A DNA stretch of 64,000 bases from Dioscorea cayenensis subsp. rotundata (Eukaryota; Streptophyta; Magnoliopsida; Dioscoreales; Dioscoreaceae): assembly GCF_009730915.1 (NCBI RefSeq), contig NC_052474.1:5863501-5927500 (forward strand). The letters run 5' to 3'. The notes below the pieces were generated by a model, which searched no databases, was not told where the DNA came from, and worked only from the letters and a program-made list of their open reading frames with translations. Both the position numbers and the translations under genes were made by a program. The first letter of the stretch is position 1. Each line of letters starts with the position of its first letter. This document shows positions 1 through 12,360 of this stretch, in pieces.

Positions 1-1936
1 ATTATTATTTAATTTTTGAGAGTGATGTGTGCTCGGTTATTAATTTTTAATCTTAACTAAAATTTTTAGACTAAGTAGGTTGGTCTTTTCTAATTAATTG
101 TGATTCACTTTAGTGATTGCTTCGTTTTGGAGAATTTTTCTGAAGAAAATAATAAATAAATAAAAACTTTTAAAAAGAAGCTTCTGTTGAGAGTTATAAT
201 TTAGAGTTTTTATTTTTAAAATTTTATCTTGGTTTAATTTCACCTATTTTATTGTAATAAAGTGATATATATATATTAAATAATTTCAAAAGCAACGGCT
301 ATCAAATATTGTGTGTAAATATGTTATCAAAAAGTTAAGTATCGTGAATAATATTTTATTAAATAAGTTATAAATAATAATATATTTATATGTTTATTTA
401 TGTATATAATGGGACTAGCTGGTATGATATGATCTCAAATGGACCACAGCTTGTTATCAACTAAGGGATGCTTTAATTCAACAAATTAAGGGACCACCCA
501 AGCTTAATAAATATTATTAAGTTAGAAATTAAAATAAAAAAAAAACTATAAAAGTGATTAAAAAAATTATTATAAAACTAAATTTTGAACTATTGTTAAT
601 TTTAATTATTTAATTTTCATTCGGACTTTAACTTCATTACATACACTAATAAAAGGTTCAATTTGAAAATTAGGAGCACAATCATATCTTATCATTAGAA
701 ATGAGCCCAAATGTCAATTGGGCCCTTAAGTGGTTGGGCTTAAACTCAAAATTTTATCGACAAGTCAAATTTGATGTTTAATTAGTAAATAAGTCGAGGT
801 CAAACTTGTAAAATTGTACATTTTAAACATTATAAATCATATGTACATAGTGGTTTTTCTTCTTTGCAATTCACATGTAATAAATTTAGGTTTAGTATGA
901 ATTTGAATGGAAGAGTTAAATAATTTAGATTTAATTTGAGATCAAATTGAGCTAAGATTGGTTTAGAATTTCGACATAACTTCATTTGCTTGAATTCCAT
1001 TTTAACTTACATGTATTCTTAACCAACGTGATTTGTGAATTATTTGAGTTTGTTCATTATTTTAAGTTTGGAATGAGTTAATCATCTTCGGCTTATTCAA
1101 ACTCAACTTATTGCTTTCTAAACTTTTATCATTCTACTATATATATTGTTAGTATCTATATTGGGTCTCCTTGATTTATTCAATCTTGTATATTTGTCAT
1201 ATTTATATTTGGTCACTTGTATATTTGGTATAATTGTATTTAGCCAACTGTACATATAAGGATCTAGGAATATGCTTAGGCATATACAATCTTGTATTTT
1301 ATATATATATGTTCTCAATATACATGTAGGCTCATCAAGCCTTATTCCTCTTCATATATACATACATATTAATTTTAGTAATTTTGTGTTTTAATCACAA
1401 ATAAGAAAAGTATAAAAACATAGATCAAACTTATTTATTTCACTCAACTAAACATAAAAGAAAAAAATATCCTATTGTCTTTATTTTTATCAAAATTAAA
1501 AAATTTTAAAAAATGATATATAAACTTACAAAATAATATAAAAAATAAAACTTTATGGGTCACAAAAATTTAAATTGATAAAAAATATATACACATAAAA
1601 TGATCCGAGACTATCATATATATATATATATATATAATAAATCTTGACATTTAAATTTTAAACAACCTCGATAAAATAAAACCGATATTTATAACCAATC
1701 TACCAATGTCAACTTGTTATTGTATGTTCAATAATCATTTATATATATATATATTCGAATTTTCTTTTATGACTATTTGGTCTATTGACATCTTGTTTTT
1801 TTCATAAAATGTTTTTTTTTATCTTGTTGAAGAGATAAATTCGAACTTCAATTTGTATAGAGTGAGAACACGTGTTATAAAGCTCTGTTTCTAGCATATA
1901 CTTATTATTGACAAGTTGTTTTGCCCATGTTTCTCA

Positions 1937-1962
1937 ATATATATATATATATATATATATAT
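1937..1962. repeat. (AT)13 microsatellite
   Basis: Uninterrupted AT dinucleotide run at the end of copy one of the direct duplication. Confidence 0.95.
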
Positions 1963-2557
1963 GGTGATACATTATCCATGGACGTTCGTATGTAGAGCGC
2001 CCTCAAAAAAGATAAAAATAAGAAGACATAAAATAAAAAAGAGACAGACACCGGAGTGAAAAAGAGATGATGAGGAACAATAAATTTAAATGTTGGATTT
2101 AAAAGTGATGATAGACACAAGAATGTTGAGAGAGGATAATCATAAAAATTTAAATTAATAAAAAAATATATATATTCATATAAAATGATGCAAGACTATC
2201 ATTGCTTAAATTTTCAACCTCTGATTTCAAGAGCGTTTTACTAACTCTTTATTGCAATATATGTATATATAATCTTAACATTTAAATTTTAAACAACCTC
2301 ATAACATAAAACTAATATTTATAATCAATCCACCCATGTGAAATTATTATTGTAGATTAAATAATCATATATATATTTAAATTTTTTTTGATAATCATGT
2401 TTGATCTATTGACATTTAGTTTCATGCGTAAGTAAGATGGTTCCATTTTATTAAAAAAAATGGGTTTGAACTTCGGCTCATGAGAATATAAGTGTTATAA
2501 AAACTCCGCTCCTTATATATGCCCGTATTTGATATATGACTTTTCCATATTTGTCAA

Positions 2558-2584
2558 ATATATATATATATATATATATATATA
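2558..2584. repeat. (AT)n microsatellite
   Basis: Uninterrupted AT run at the corresponding end of copy two of the direct duplication. Confidence 0.95.
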
Positions 2585-3840
2585 CATTATTGAATTTCCC
2601 CTAAATCCAAACACTCCCAAAGATCTATAATGTGTCCTTTATATTCGAGCAAGATGATCCAAAAGGATTGCTTGCATGCCCCACAAGAGTCCATGATTTG
2701 ATTTAACCCAAAATTTAGGGGTCCCTCAACCATAAATTCAGATCATCACCGAATTCCAAGATCCATGCACCAAATAGTTCATGCATTTAAATCACTCGGA
2801 GAACACCACCACCCAGCCTAATAAAACTTCTTATATATATACATGTCATCATATGGATCACCATTTTTCAAATTTTATTATTATTATTTTCATTTCCAAT
2901 TTCAACAACATCACATAATTAAATAAAAAGGTTTAAGGACAAAAATGCATTAATGTTAATTAAGAAAAGTACAAAATAAATTGAAGTGGAGACAAATTAG
3001 CATACCGAGTACTCATGATTGACACAAAATAATAATTTTTTTTTTCAATTTTTATAGAAAATATAAATAAATTTGCATAACTAAAACATCAATAATTGTC
3101 TTTTCTTAAATAGAAAAACTCTTTTTTATTTTTATTTTTTTAAAATATATATATGTAAGAACTCAAATTTAAATAATATATAATAAAAAGATAAGAATAT
3201 TGAAAATTTTAAAGTTTATTGCAATCTAATCCATTTTACATGTCATTGTTATAACACCAGCAATATTTATTGATAAAATTTACAAATATTTTTATGCATT
3301 AGTAGTAGTAGTAGTAAGTAATAATAAAAGTGAAAAAAATTTCATGTATTAAAAAATTTCTTCACGTAAAATAATAAGTTTTAAATATTTTAATAATGTT
3401 AAAAATGTACATAATTTTTTTGTTTAGTTGAAATAGAAAATCAAGACAATCAAATCAAATGTATAACATGAAGATAAAAGATAAAAAAGTTAAAAAAAAT
3501 AAATAAAATGGAGATGAAGATGAAGATGAGGGAGGGTGGTTAGTGAGCATAAATGTGAAGGTGATGGTTCTCCTAACTAAACGTGTGGACTTGTGAGTAG
3601 ACATTGAAAGCAAAAGGAATTAAAGAGCTTTAAATAAAAAGCATTTAATTTCTTTTTTTTTAAATTATTATTTAAAAGCATAATAAATTTTGTGCATGAG
3701 TTATATAAGGACGTGTACGTAAGAAGGACAAGGATACTAACCTACCAATTTGGGCTGGCACGGTGCTGGAAGTGACCTACATCACTCTTTGTAGGGCATG
3801 CACCTAATTTGTCAAACTTTGCACGCTCATCACATATATT

Positions 3841-3862
3841 TATATATATATATATATATATA
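3841..3862. repeat. (TA)11 microsatellite
   Basis: Uninterrupted TA run in intergenic DNA. Confidence 0.95.
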
Positions 3863-4291
3863 GATTTCATGATGTTATTAATTATTCACAAGGTCAAGGA
3901 GGATATTGAATGAATTATTTATATATATTTCATCTTGGCTTTTTAATTTGTACATGTTAGTATTGAAAATTTCAAGTTAAAAGAAAAGTAATATGTCATG
4001 TGGTAAACAATGTGTAAATGTAGTAAAATTTTCATGGAGTTACATGTGGATGTTGATCAAGAGTTATTATTAGCAATAATTTGAAAGATATTGAAGAATT
4101 TTTAATGATAGGAAGTATAAATTGGAAAATCTGATTTTCTCTAAAAATTGTGTACGTTATTAATATGTTTATCGTTTTTTAGTTAAATAATGATTTATCT
4201 AGTTATAATAAAAAATAAACATGTAATATTTGATTTTATTTATAATAAATTTAAAGTGAATAATTTTTTAAATAATATTATTAAATTAATG

Positions 4292-4306
4292 TTAGCAATA
4301 CGTAAT
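4292..4306 (-). other. Probable residual nanopore adapter at left edge of gap 1
   Basis: The last bases before the N run read TTAGCAATACGTAAT. AGCAATACGTAA is the start of the complement of the standard Oxford Nanopore ligation adapter, as I remember it. The same 13-mer, inverted, borders the right edge of the second gap. It is best read as untrimmed adapter, not genome. Confidence 0.7.
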
Positions 4307-5306
4307 NNNNNNNNNNNNNNNNNNNNNNNNNNNNNNNNNNNNNNNNNNNNNNNNNNNNNNNNNNNNNNNNNNNNNNNNNNNNNNNNNNNNNNNNNNNNNN
4401 NNNNNNNNNNNNNNNNNNNNNNNNNNNNNNNNNNNNNNNNNNNNNNNNNNNNNNNNNNNNNNNNNNNNNNNNNNNNNNNNNNNNNNNNNNNNNNNNNNNN
4501 NNNNNNNNNNNNNNNNNNNNNNNNNNNNNNNNNNNNNNNNNNNNNNNNNNNNNNNNNNNNNNNNNNNNNNNNNNNNNNNNNNNNNNNNNNNNNNNNNNNN
4601 NNNNNNNNNNNNNNNNNNNNNNNNNNNNNNNNNNNNNNNNNNNNNNNNNNNNNNNNNNNNNNNNNNNNNNNNNNNNNNNNNNNNNNNNNNNNNNNNNNNN
4701 NNNNNNNNNNNNNNNNNNNNNNNNNNNNNNNNNNNNNNNNNNNNNNNNNNNNNNNNNNNNNNNNNNNNNNNNNNNNNNNNNNNNNNNNNNNNNNNNNNNN
4801 NNNNNNNNNNNNNNNNNNNNNNNNNNNNNNNNNNNNNNNNNNNNNNNNNNNNNNNNNNNNNNNNNNNNNNNNNNNNNNNNNNNNNNNNNNNNNNNNNNNN
4901 NNNNNNNNNNNNNNNNNNNNNNNNNNNNNNNNNNNNNNNNNNNNNNNNNNNNNNNNNNNNNNNNNNNNNNNNNNNNNNNNNNNNNNNNNNNNNNNNNNNN
5001 NNNNNNNNNNNNNNNNNNNNNNNNNNNNNNNNNNNNNNNNNNNNNNNNNNNNNNNNNNNNNNNNNNNNNNNNNNNNNNNNNNNNNNNNNNNNNNNNNNNN
5101 NNNNNNNNNNNNNNNNNNNNNNNNNNNNNNNNNNNNNNNNNNNNNNNNNNNNNNNNNNNNNNNNNNNNNNNNNNNNNNNNNNNNNNNNNNNNNNNNNNNN
5201 NNNNNNNNNNNNNNNNNNNNNNNNNNNNNNNNNNNNNNNNNNNNNNNNNNNNNNNNNNNNNNNNNNNNNNNNNNNNNNNNNNNNNNNNNNNNNNNNNNNN
5301 NNNNNN
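4307..5306. other. Scaffold gap, exactly 1000 N
   Basis: Run of 1000 N. The round length indicates a placeholder whose true size is unknown. Open frames that cross it are artefacts. It probably hides the 3' end of the LINE to its right. Confidence 0.99.
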
Positions 5307-5322
5307 GGACAGTTACGCATGG
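5307..5322 (+). other. Possible degraded nanopore adapter at right edge of gap 1
   Basis: The first bases after the gap are GGACAGTTACGCATGG. They resemble the adapter core CAGTTACGTATTGCT with a few errors. Taken alone this would be weak. It gains weight because two other gap edges carry clean matches. Confidence 0.5.
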
Positions 5323-8300
5323 TTAATACCTAGATATGAAATGTGGGAAAGTGGCTGGTTGAGCTTCATAATTGTACACATATGCGCTTAGAAACAAAGT
5401 CGCAGACCAGAGAGGAAGAAGATCTCGATTTGATATGATTAGGTCATCGGGGCCGTAGAGATTAGAATAGATGGAAAGACAAATATTAATACGGGTACTT
5501 TTATGGAAGCAAGAGTAATAAGGATAAGATCATATGCATACATAAGGTGATTAAAATTATAATTTAAGTATGGATTGAAACCGAATAAGATTTTGGTAAG
5601 ATTGCCATTGTAAAGCAATAAGGATCTGGAAACTAAGATGAGATTATAAGGACAAAGGGGTCTCCTCGACGACACCTCTCTGGGAGGGAACTAGGGTGAC
5701 TGGCCCGTTGATGAGAAGGAAAAGGAGCAGATTTAAGGCAAGTTTCGAGATTTAGGGAGATCCAAAGTGAGTAACTCATGAGAGAGATCGTAAGAATTGA
5801 ACCCGGCTATGTGTCGTAGTTAATATCGAGTTTGATTGTCATCCGTGGGCATTTGGAATCGTTTTCAGTATTGGATTCTTTGAATGTATTAATAAGTAAA
5901 AGGGACTGACAGGAACAAAATGACTTGTTTCATCAATCAATTTGGGAGAACAAGTTCAAATGATTAGAGAATTTTAGAAACAATTTTGTAATTCATAGCA
6001 GCAGATCGATCAAAGTCAAGAACTATCTTGATTGAATGAGAGAGTAATAAAGGTTTTACCACCCCAAGAATTTGGAAGGAAAGGAATGATCGAAAATAGC
6101 TTAACAACGTAGTAGTGCTAGAGGCAGATCCCAATATACGCCAAAACAGTTTGTTGGTAACCAACATTAAACCACCGCCGGACCACCGGGGAAGACGTGT
6201 TAGTGAGATATATCCTCCTTAGTGACTTCACATGGGTTAGAGATATTGCATCCGAATCGAAGAAAGGGCGGGTGGTCGACGGGAGGACTCAATATTGTTT
6301 GTCGATAGAAGAGTTCTCGGTCCAAAGATCAAGAAAAGAGAGGAAGGCTTGTCGACAATCTACTTCCCAGATCACCCAAATGTGTTACCTCCTTGAACAT
6401 CAATCACGGTGAAATATTATTATTGAAATGAACACCTAACGCAACCAAGAAGCAAAGGCACATGATAAAATTAGTGTTTATCACCGTTTTTGTCCAATTA
6501 AGATGAGCAATAATCGGGCCCATTTAATAATATTACATTGCCGTTGAAGGTCGCGAAGCTAGCAAGTGCCTCTATTCTAAGAGGAGAGATTGAGAAGCCG
6601 TGAAAAGTCGTAGTTTTTATATCAATTTCGCCCAAATCAATGATGGCACTTTCCATATTCCCCAACACCAAGAGTGTAATATTAGAGCAAAATCGATAAT
6701 AAGTGCGAAAACATGCATAGGGTTCTCGTGGGAGAGCACCCAAGCTTACATATACAGCCGAGTGGCAAACCCAAAAGTTAAACCACAACTATTGTCAAAG
6801 CGAAAACCCTTTTGTGATGATGCGAGAGAGAGTAGAGAAGAAAGTTATGGAATGACTGAAAAAGATCGACATGCGGCGAATATACAGGTTTTGTTATTAA
6901 TCCAATCGTTAACAAGGTATCGATCCACCGCCCGATGAGCTAGGCCGATCGATTATTGGCATCAGGCAAACGAAGAACTAAAGTTTAACCATCAAGTTAT
7001 TATCACCTTCAATGAAATCAGGGAAAACCTAGCTTTATCATAATAAGTGAAAGAACCCCTTTGTGCTCAGACCGGAGAATGGAATTGAAACCCCGTGACG
7101 TAGCTGAATATCAGGGAAGTGAGTTTAGAAAGCTCACAAAGCAGCATTGTTAATGAAAAAAGAAGAAGAGAGTTATAAACAAGAGTCCATGGACGAGAAG
7201 TTTTTTTGTTAGAAATGTAAGGAGATAATAATATGAAAGAGCGTGTTTGGACACGCGAATAGTGACCAAACATTTTTGTGCCAAAAGAACGACGATACCT
7301 CAGAAACCATCGACAATGACAAATGCCCAAATTCCCATAACCCTGGGATCTTCCTAGTAAATGAAGGAGTTCGTCGGATAGCTCTGCCCCGACAAGGCAG
7401 ATCACTATAGGTTTGTGACAGCTCAAAAGACGAAGAACAAGGAACAGGTAGAGATTCCCCATCGTTTGTAGCAAATCACTTTAGTTAAATTCATGATGAA
7501 ACAACGAACAAAAGTACTAAGGACGAGAGAGGGTCTCGATAAGGAAACCTACTCGCTAGAATAGGGGAGAGAGGAAAGATTAGAGAAGTGGTCCTCGTTT
7601 TCACTCTCCTTTCTTCGGAGATGTCCAAGATGTGAGCCTTTTTGGACCAGGGCCTCTATTTAACTGGCTCATAATATTAGACAAGGGTCATGGAATCGCC
7701 GCAGACCCCCATCGATCATCATCGTGTCCTCATCGATGGACATGTCATCATTCAGTCAAGAAACCCTATCTTAGTCGCCATCTTCCCTCCATATATCATC
7801 ATCGGCAGCAGAGAAGACCAATGAAGTACGGAATGAGGACCGGGGTTTGTTTGAAGGTAAAAGAGTGATGATGGAGCACGGGCGAAACAGAGAACGTGAC
7901 GCGAGGATTTCAATGGTGGAACAAAGGCTTTTCCTTGTCGCTGGGGATTTGGACAACGCTGTTTTAGACCGATGAGAGATGGGCAAGAGACGCGAGGAAA
8001 CAGGAACCATCTAGGAAGTGCAGTTGAGCCGTCTCCTGGACGAGAAAGTTTCGTCGGCTAAAGCGGCGAAGTGACCGGGTCGCAGGGTACGTGGTCGCAT
8101 GCGAAAGGGCTGCTGCTCGTAGTAGTGGCATTGGGAAGGGAGTAAGCCCACCGCCAGCCAACCCTTACCGCTATGCGTAAGTTATGAGGTGGTTCATCGG
8201 ACCAAGTATCGTATTCGAATCCCGCGCTGGTTGCACGCCACACCACACACACACACACTGCTGAGCCGGCCAAGGCCACGATACAAGGCAAATGGGGCCA

Positions 8301-9360
8301 TAATTAGAGTCAAACCGTAGCTTAGGAAGCTTTTCCATTGATCCGACGGGGAAAGCCGACGAAGTCGCTATATCATTTATGTGTTATGATCCTCGTTAGG
8401 AGAGAGTTCTGCAACCAAAGTTCATAATTTTGCCGCATAGGTGAAATGAGGGGTTTTACCGGCACCAGCCAATTATTGATCGAGAACATGAGTTTCTTCC
8501 ATGACCAATCATACGTGTAGCGTAACGTAGGGAGACGTTTCAACGGCCCACACGGCACGCCAGGTCATCGCCGATCTCAAAACCTTCAAGAGACACGTTT
8601 GGATAGTTTCAACCTCCATGTAAACGGCATGCCTTAGATCCGCTAAGGAGCTAGTGAACTCGCCCACCTGAGGAGAAAGTACCGAATCGACCGGTATTGT
8701 GGTGTCTCCATCCCAATTCAAATCAAAGAAGCGGCGAAATTGAACCAAATATCGCGCAAAGGTCGAAGCCACAAAAGTGTTTGTTCTGGTGCTTCCATGT
8801 TAGCGTGATGCTCTATTAACCCACCGTCCATCGAGAGGAGTCGCACGCTTTTGGCGTCGAGAGAAGCAATGGATGAGGATAAACCCATCGGGGAGATCCG
8901 AAAGCAAACACTTCACCAAATGCACTCCATTTGTCGAAGAAATGGATTTAACTTGTTGAAAGGAGGGGAAGTTTACCAAATAGCTTTCCATGGCAGCATG
9001 TTGGAAATTCACACGGCTCTGGCCACATTAGTATCAAGATCAATTGACCTAAACGAGGTAGTCTCCTTAATTTTGGTGAGAATTTAAGCATTGTAGAGAA
9101 ACTATCGCAGGATCAAGTAGTGGATGAGGCCGTGCTGGAAAGCCCGTGTTTTTTTGCATCGGTGCAGAGGAGGAAAGGGGTTGAGGTCCCGCTGCTACAG
9201 CAAGGGGAATGATGTAATCGTAATGACGCAGGTCAAAAGCAAAAAGCCCTGCAAGCGCCAGAGAGAATTGCGCCCAGGCAAAAGTTCCAAAAATGATCGT
9301 TAGGAAAGGCAATGAACCAGTAGAAAATTGCCGGATTTATTTCAACACAAACAAATTTCT
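5323..9360 (-). pseudogene. Degenerate L1-type LINE (non-LTR retrotransposon), minus strand
   Basis: Read on the minus strand this ~4 kb block shows decayed LINE protein motifs in the expected order. Near 7340-7260 there is an endonuclease-like segment, visible only by combining frames, that ends FFWHKNVW; it matches the SGGI-type region of plant L1 endonucleases. Near 5680-5640 is a relic of the RQG-PLSPYLF reverse transcriptase motif, seen as RRPLCPYNLILV. Near 5560-5510 is HLMYAYDLILIT, which corresponds to the LMYADDLIL catalytic box with the first Asp changed to Tyr. The endonuclease-to-YADD distance (about 1.75 kb) suits an L1 ORF2. The 8000-9300 part would be ORF1 and 5' sequence, but I recognise no ORF1 domain. 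Stops and frameshifts are everywhere. The 3' end and poly-A tail lie in the gap or are missing. GC content is higher than in the flanks. Confidence 0.72.
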
Positions 9361-9433
9361 ACGAGGAATGAAATTGTTACCCTAATATTTTTGTTATCGG
9401 GAGGGAAGACTTTATCAGCTCCACTCAAAGTTA

Positions 9434-9452
9434 TTATATATATATATATATA
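9434..9452. repeat. (TA)n microsatellite
   Basis: Short TA run just beyond the 5' side of the LINE relic. From here to 9803 I see no gene. Confidence 0.85.
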
Positions 9453-9803
9453 ATTATATAAGGATCAGTTTGATGATCAGGAGCATGAGATCATGTATTC
9501 TGAATCAGTTCACGCTTCACAATCACTGATTTCGCTTTCTATTTTAGCTGGTGCTTTGGAGGACATATACTTAGTTTTCCAAGGGACATTGATGTAGGAA
9601 ATGGCAAGGAAGGCCATTACTGTATATATTTCTATATCATCATCATTAGTATTTTGCATGCATGTCCTAAATCAAGCTAGCTAGTCTTTTATCACTTTAT
9701 GTATATATATATATATTCTTAATCTTACTTTTCTTTTAATGTTTTTAGTATAGCTGTGAAGCATCCATGTTTCTTCAGTTGACTATGTATGAATATACTT
9801 TAA

Positions 9804-10661
9804 GGGTCCGTTTAATATGCAAAATTTTGAGGTACAGCACAGCACAACTTCTCTTGTTCCTTGTTTGGTTTGTTAAAAAGTTGAGAGTACAGTACAAGAG
9901 GATGTCAGAGTACAGCACAAGTATTTAAAATTTTTGTACCACCAAAACCTCGGTACAAAAGTTTTATCGTGGTACAACACAACTAAAGACTAAATTACCC
10001 TTAATAAAAAATAAAAAATACAATCATATATATCACATCCCACGACGCTCATCAAATCCCACGACGCTAATCAATTTTCATAATATATATTTTTTTAAAT
10101 GTAAGATCGATATCTTAAAATTAAAATTTTAAATCATAAAAATTAACATAAAATTTTTTAATATTTCTATCCAAAAATTAAAAATTTAAATTGTATAAAA
10201 AATAAATATAAATCTCTTTATATCTTATATTCTTGAATCATAGATATATGATTTTCATAAACATATCAAATATATTAGTAATCTCATATAAAAAATAATA
10301 TTATTTAATGGATTGATATATTAACCGAATTTATCATGTATTTTTTTAATAAAAAATTAATTTTGTATATACTTTGAAATTTTTTTAAATAATATAATTA
10401 TAATTTACTAAATTGATTAATTATAAAAAAATTAATTAAAATATTGAAAATGATAGCTTGTTATGAAGTTGTTTATTGTAAAACAAACGTAAGATAATAT
10501 AAAGGGTATTATAAGTAATTTTATAATATTTTTGTCAAGTACTCGAGAAGTTATCCATAAAATATCAAATATAGTACAAGATAAATAGTTGTGCTGTACC
10601 ATAACTACTTGTTCTGTTTTGTACTGCTTATGCTGTACTTAACTACGTATCAAACGCACCC
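9804..10661. mobile_element. Tourist-like (PIF/Harbinger) MITE, 858 bp
   Basis: The left end reads GGGTCCGTTTAATATGC. The reverse complement of the right end reads GGGTGCGTTTGATACGT, giving imperfect terminal inverted repeats. Both ends are flanked by TAA (9801-9803 and 10662-10664), the 3-bp duplication typical of PIF/Harbinger insertions. Subterminal DNA on both sides is rich in related GTAC-AGCAC / TGTGCTGTAC motifs in opposite orientation. The interior is AT-rich and has no transposase frame, so the copy is non-autonomous. At 858 bp it is long for a MITE; it could be a deletion derivative of a larger element. Confidence 0.8.
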
Positions 10662-10743
10662 TAAATATATATATGGTTCACTTTTAACGAGAATCATGAT
10701 ATACTGTTTCTACGATTTTGTTTCTACTCCATGGTTTAGAAGT

Positions 10744-10745
<2 letters not shown>

Positions 10746-10776
<31 letters not shown>
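10746..10776. repeat. (TA)n microsatellite
   Basis: Thirty-one-base uninterrupted TA run. Confidence 0.95.
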
Positions 10777-10778
<2 letters not shown>

Positions 10779-11857
10779 TCACCTACTTTCCTAGGAAAGA
10801 TAAGAGAATCAATTTAAGGTGCTCTTGGTGCTCTGACTTCCTATTTTGTTTGGTTAATATAAATATATTAATATTAATATAATTAGGAATGTTAGATATA
10901 GTGCATGGTGAAATTAAATTTTTACTTGTATATGTAACTGTTTTACTGAATGTCATGCTATCTTATCTTAATTTGAGACAAAGATATATCATGGGTAAGA
11001 AACAAAGAAAGAGAAATTCACATGAGGTACGTAGTGAGTAATTTATATGTTTTTTTAATCTTCTAAATGATTTTATAATTTATAACACCATCTTTCACTA
11101 ATATTATTTTATTTTTCAGGGAGAGTTAAACTCGAAAAAGGATAACTTTTTTACTCATAATATTCACCTTTAATATATGTACATATGTATATATATGCCA
11201 TACAATATAATGCCTTTATATAAGGAGAATTGAGAAGTGATATAAACCTTATTTAATAGCAAATATTGATTAAGAATAAGTTTATAATTTTACCATGTTT
11301 TGCTAACATATTAGATTGTTTTGGTAACAAGAAAGAAAACACACAAGAGAATAAATAAAATTATTTTAACTATTATTACATAAGTTAATTGGATTTTGAT
11401 TTCAGGAATAAAATAGCAATAAAATCCTTTGTCAATAATGATGTTTGACCCTAAAAAAGTTTATAACACTACATTCAACAAGTTTATTAATTGTTATAAT
11501 AAAGAAAGAATAAATAAACTTATTCATTAACCTAATTAATTACTAACCCAAGTGATTCACCAAATTTTCAACTATGTGTTCACTATTACACACTAAAACA
11601 ATGAATAAATAAATATTTTCTTTAAGCTCTTGAGAAAATTCATGTTTTGTATGAGAGAAAAATGCAATAAAACCTTTTTTTAAATTAAAATACATAAATT
11701 ATAGACAAAAAAAAAAAAGATAACCAAACAAAAACATGAAGATTTCAAAGAATAAAATCATTAATCTTTATACATTAAGTTAAATAATGGTGATCGATAT
11801 CTTATATTAAGTGAAATTACAGTATTATATATGGTAAATATTATTATTTGAGATTGA

Positions 11858-11910
11858 CACTACAAGAAAATTTATTTTTTACAATGACTAGCTATTTGTA
11901 AATAAAACCA
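11858..11910 (+). mobile_element. Possible single CACTA (En/Spm) terminus
   Basis: The sequence begins CACTACAAGAAAA, the usual 5' terminus of plant CACTA transposons. No matching inverted end (TTTTCTTGTAGTG) is visible in the window. This is at most a solo or fragmentary end. Confidence 0.35.
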
Positions 11911-12261
11911 TAGAAACTATAAGATTTTTTTTTTTTAATCAAGCATAAATAAGTTTATATTTAAAAAAAATCACACACAAATATAAAACAATAATTTAAG
12001 ATAGTGAAGACCAAGTCCCACAAGGACTCTCCCAAATTAAGTTTGATACAAATGAGGTTTTTTAAGAGGAAGCTTCCAATGAAAGTGCTGAAGTAGAGAG
12101 AGAGAAAGGATATCACAGCTGTTCCAATGACCACACACAATATTTCAAACATTTGTATTCTTTTGATCTTCTAACTATTCAGAACTATATAATCATCAAA
12201 TATTTTATATCACTCTCATGCAATCACACTTGAATGACATCACTTCTTCTTCTTATTCCTC

Positions 12262-12269
12262 TATATATA
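12262..12269 (+). promoter_or_regulatory. TATA box of the ACC synthase gene
   Basis: TATATATA in a CTCTATATATACTC context, about 95 bp upstream of the ATG. That leaves a 5' leader of roughly 60-70 nt if transcription starts about 30 bp downstream. Confidence 0.6.
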
Positions 12270-12360
12270 CTCATTGCCTTCTTTCCATTTCCTCTCACTC
12301 AAAAACAAGTTCTAATATCACTACTAGTACAGTGTTATTAATACTATTAATTATATATCC

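Larger units (their letters stand above)
1563..2584. repeat. Diverged direct duplication (two ~400 bp copies)
   Basis: Copy one runs from about 1563 to 1962 and copy two from about 2143 to 2584. Shared blocks in the same order include TTTAAATTTTAAACAACCTC, a CTATTGACAT block, a GTGTTATAAA block, and a terminal (TA)n tract in each copy. Copy two has a short extra segment near 2200-2260. The number of differences suggests an old duplication. I cannot assign it to a transposon family. Confidence 0.65.
1..4306. other. AT-rich intergenic region, no gene seen
   Basis: Strongly AT-rich DNA with many poly-A/T and (TA)n stretches. Every open frame is short, low-complexity and without recognisable protein similarity. 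The only larger structure is the diverged direct duplication listed separately. It runs into a scaffold gap. Confidence 0.8.
10665..12250. other. Intergenic region upstream of the ACC synthase gene
   Basis: AT-rich DNA with no credible coding frame. It holds a (TA)n tract at 10746-10776 and a CACTA-like terminus at 11858 (listed separately). The last few hundred bases should hold the ACC synthase promoter. I cannot assign individual cis-elements beyond the TATA box. Confidence 0.6.

Noticed and set aside
4190..5326. Long open frames across gap 1
   Set aside because: They consist almost wholly of unknown residues from N bases; no real coding evidence.
8195..8235. tRNA-like B-box (TATTCGAATCCCGC)
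   Set aside because: No matching A-box, cloverleaf or acceptor stem could be drawn; it lies in the LINE relic.
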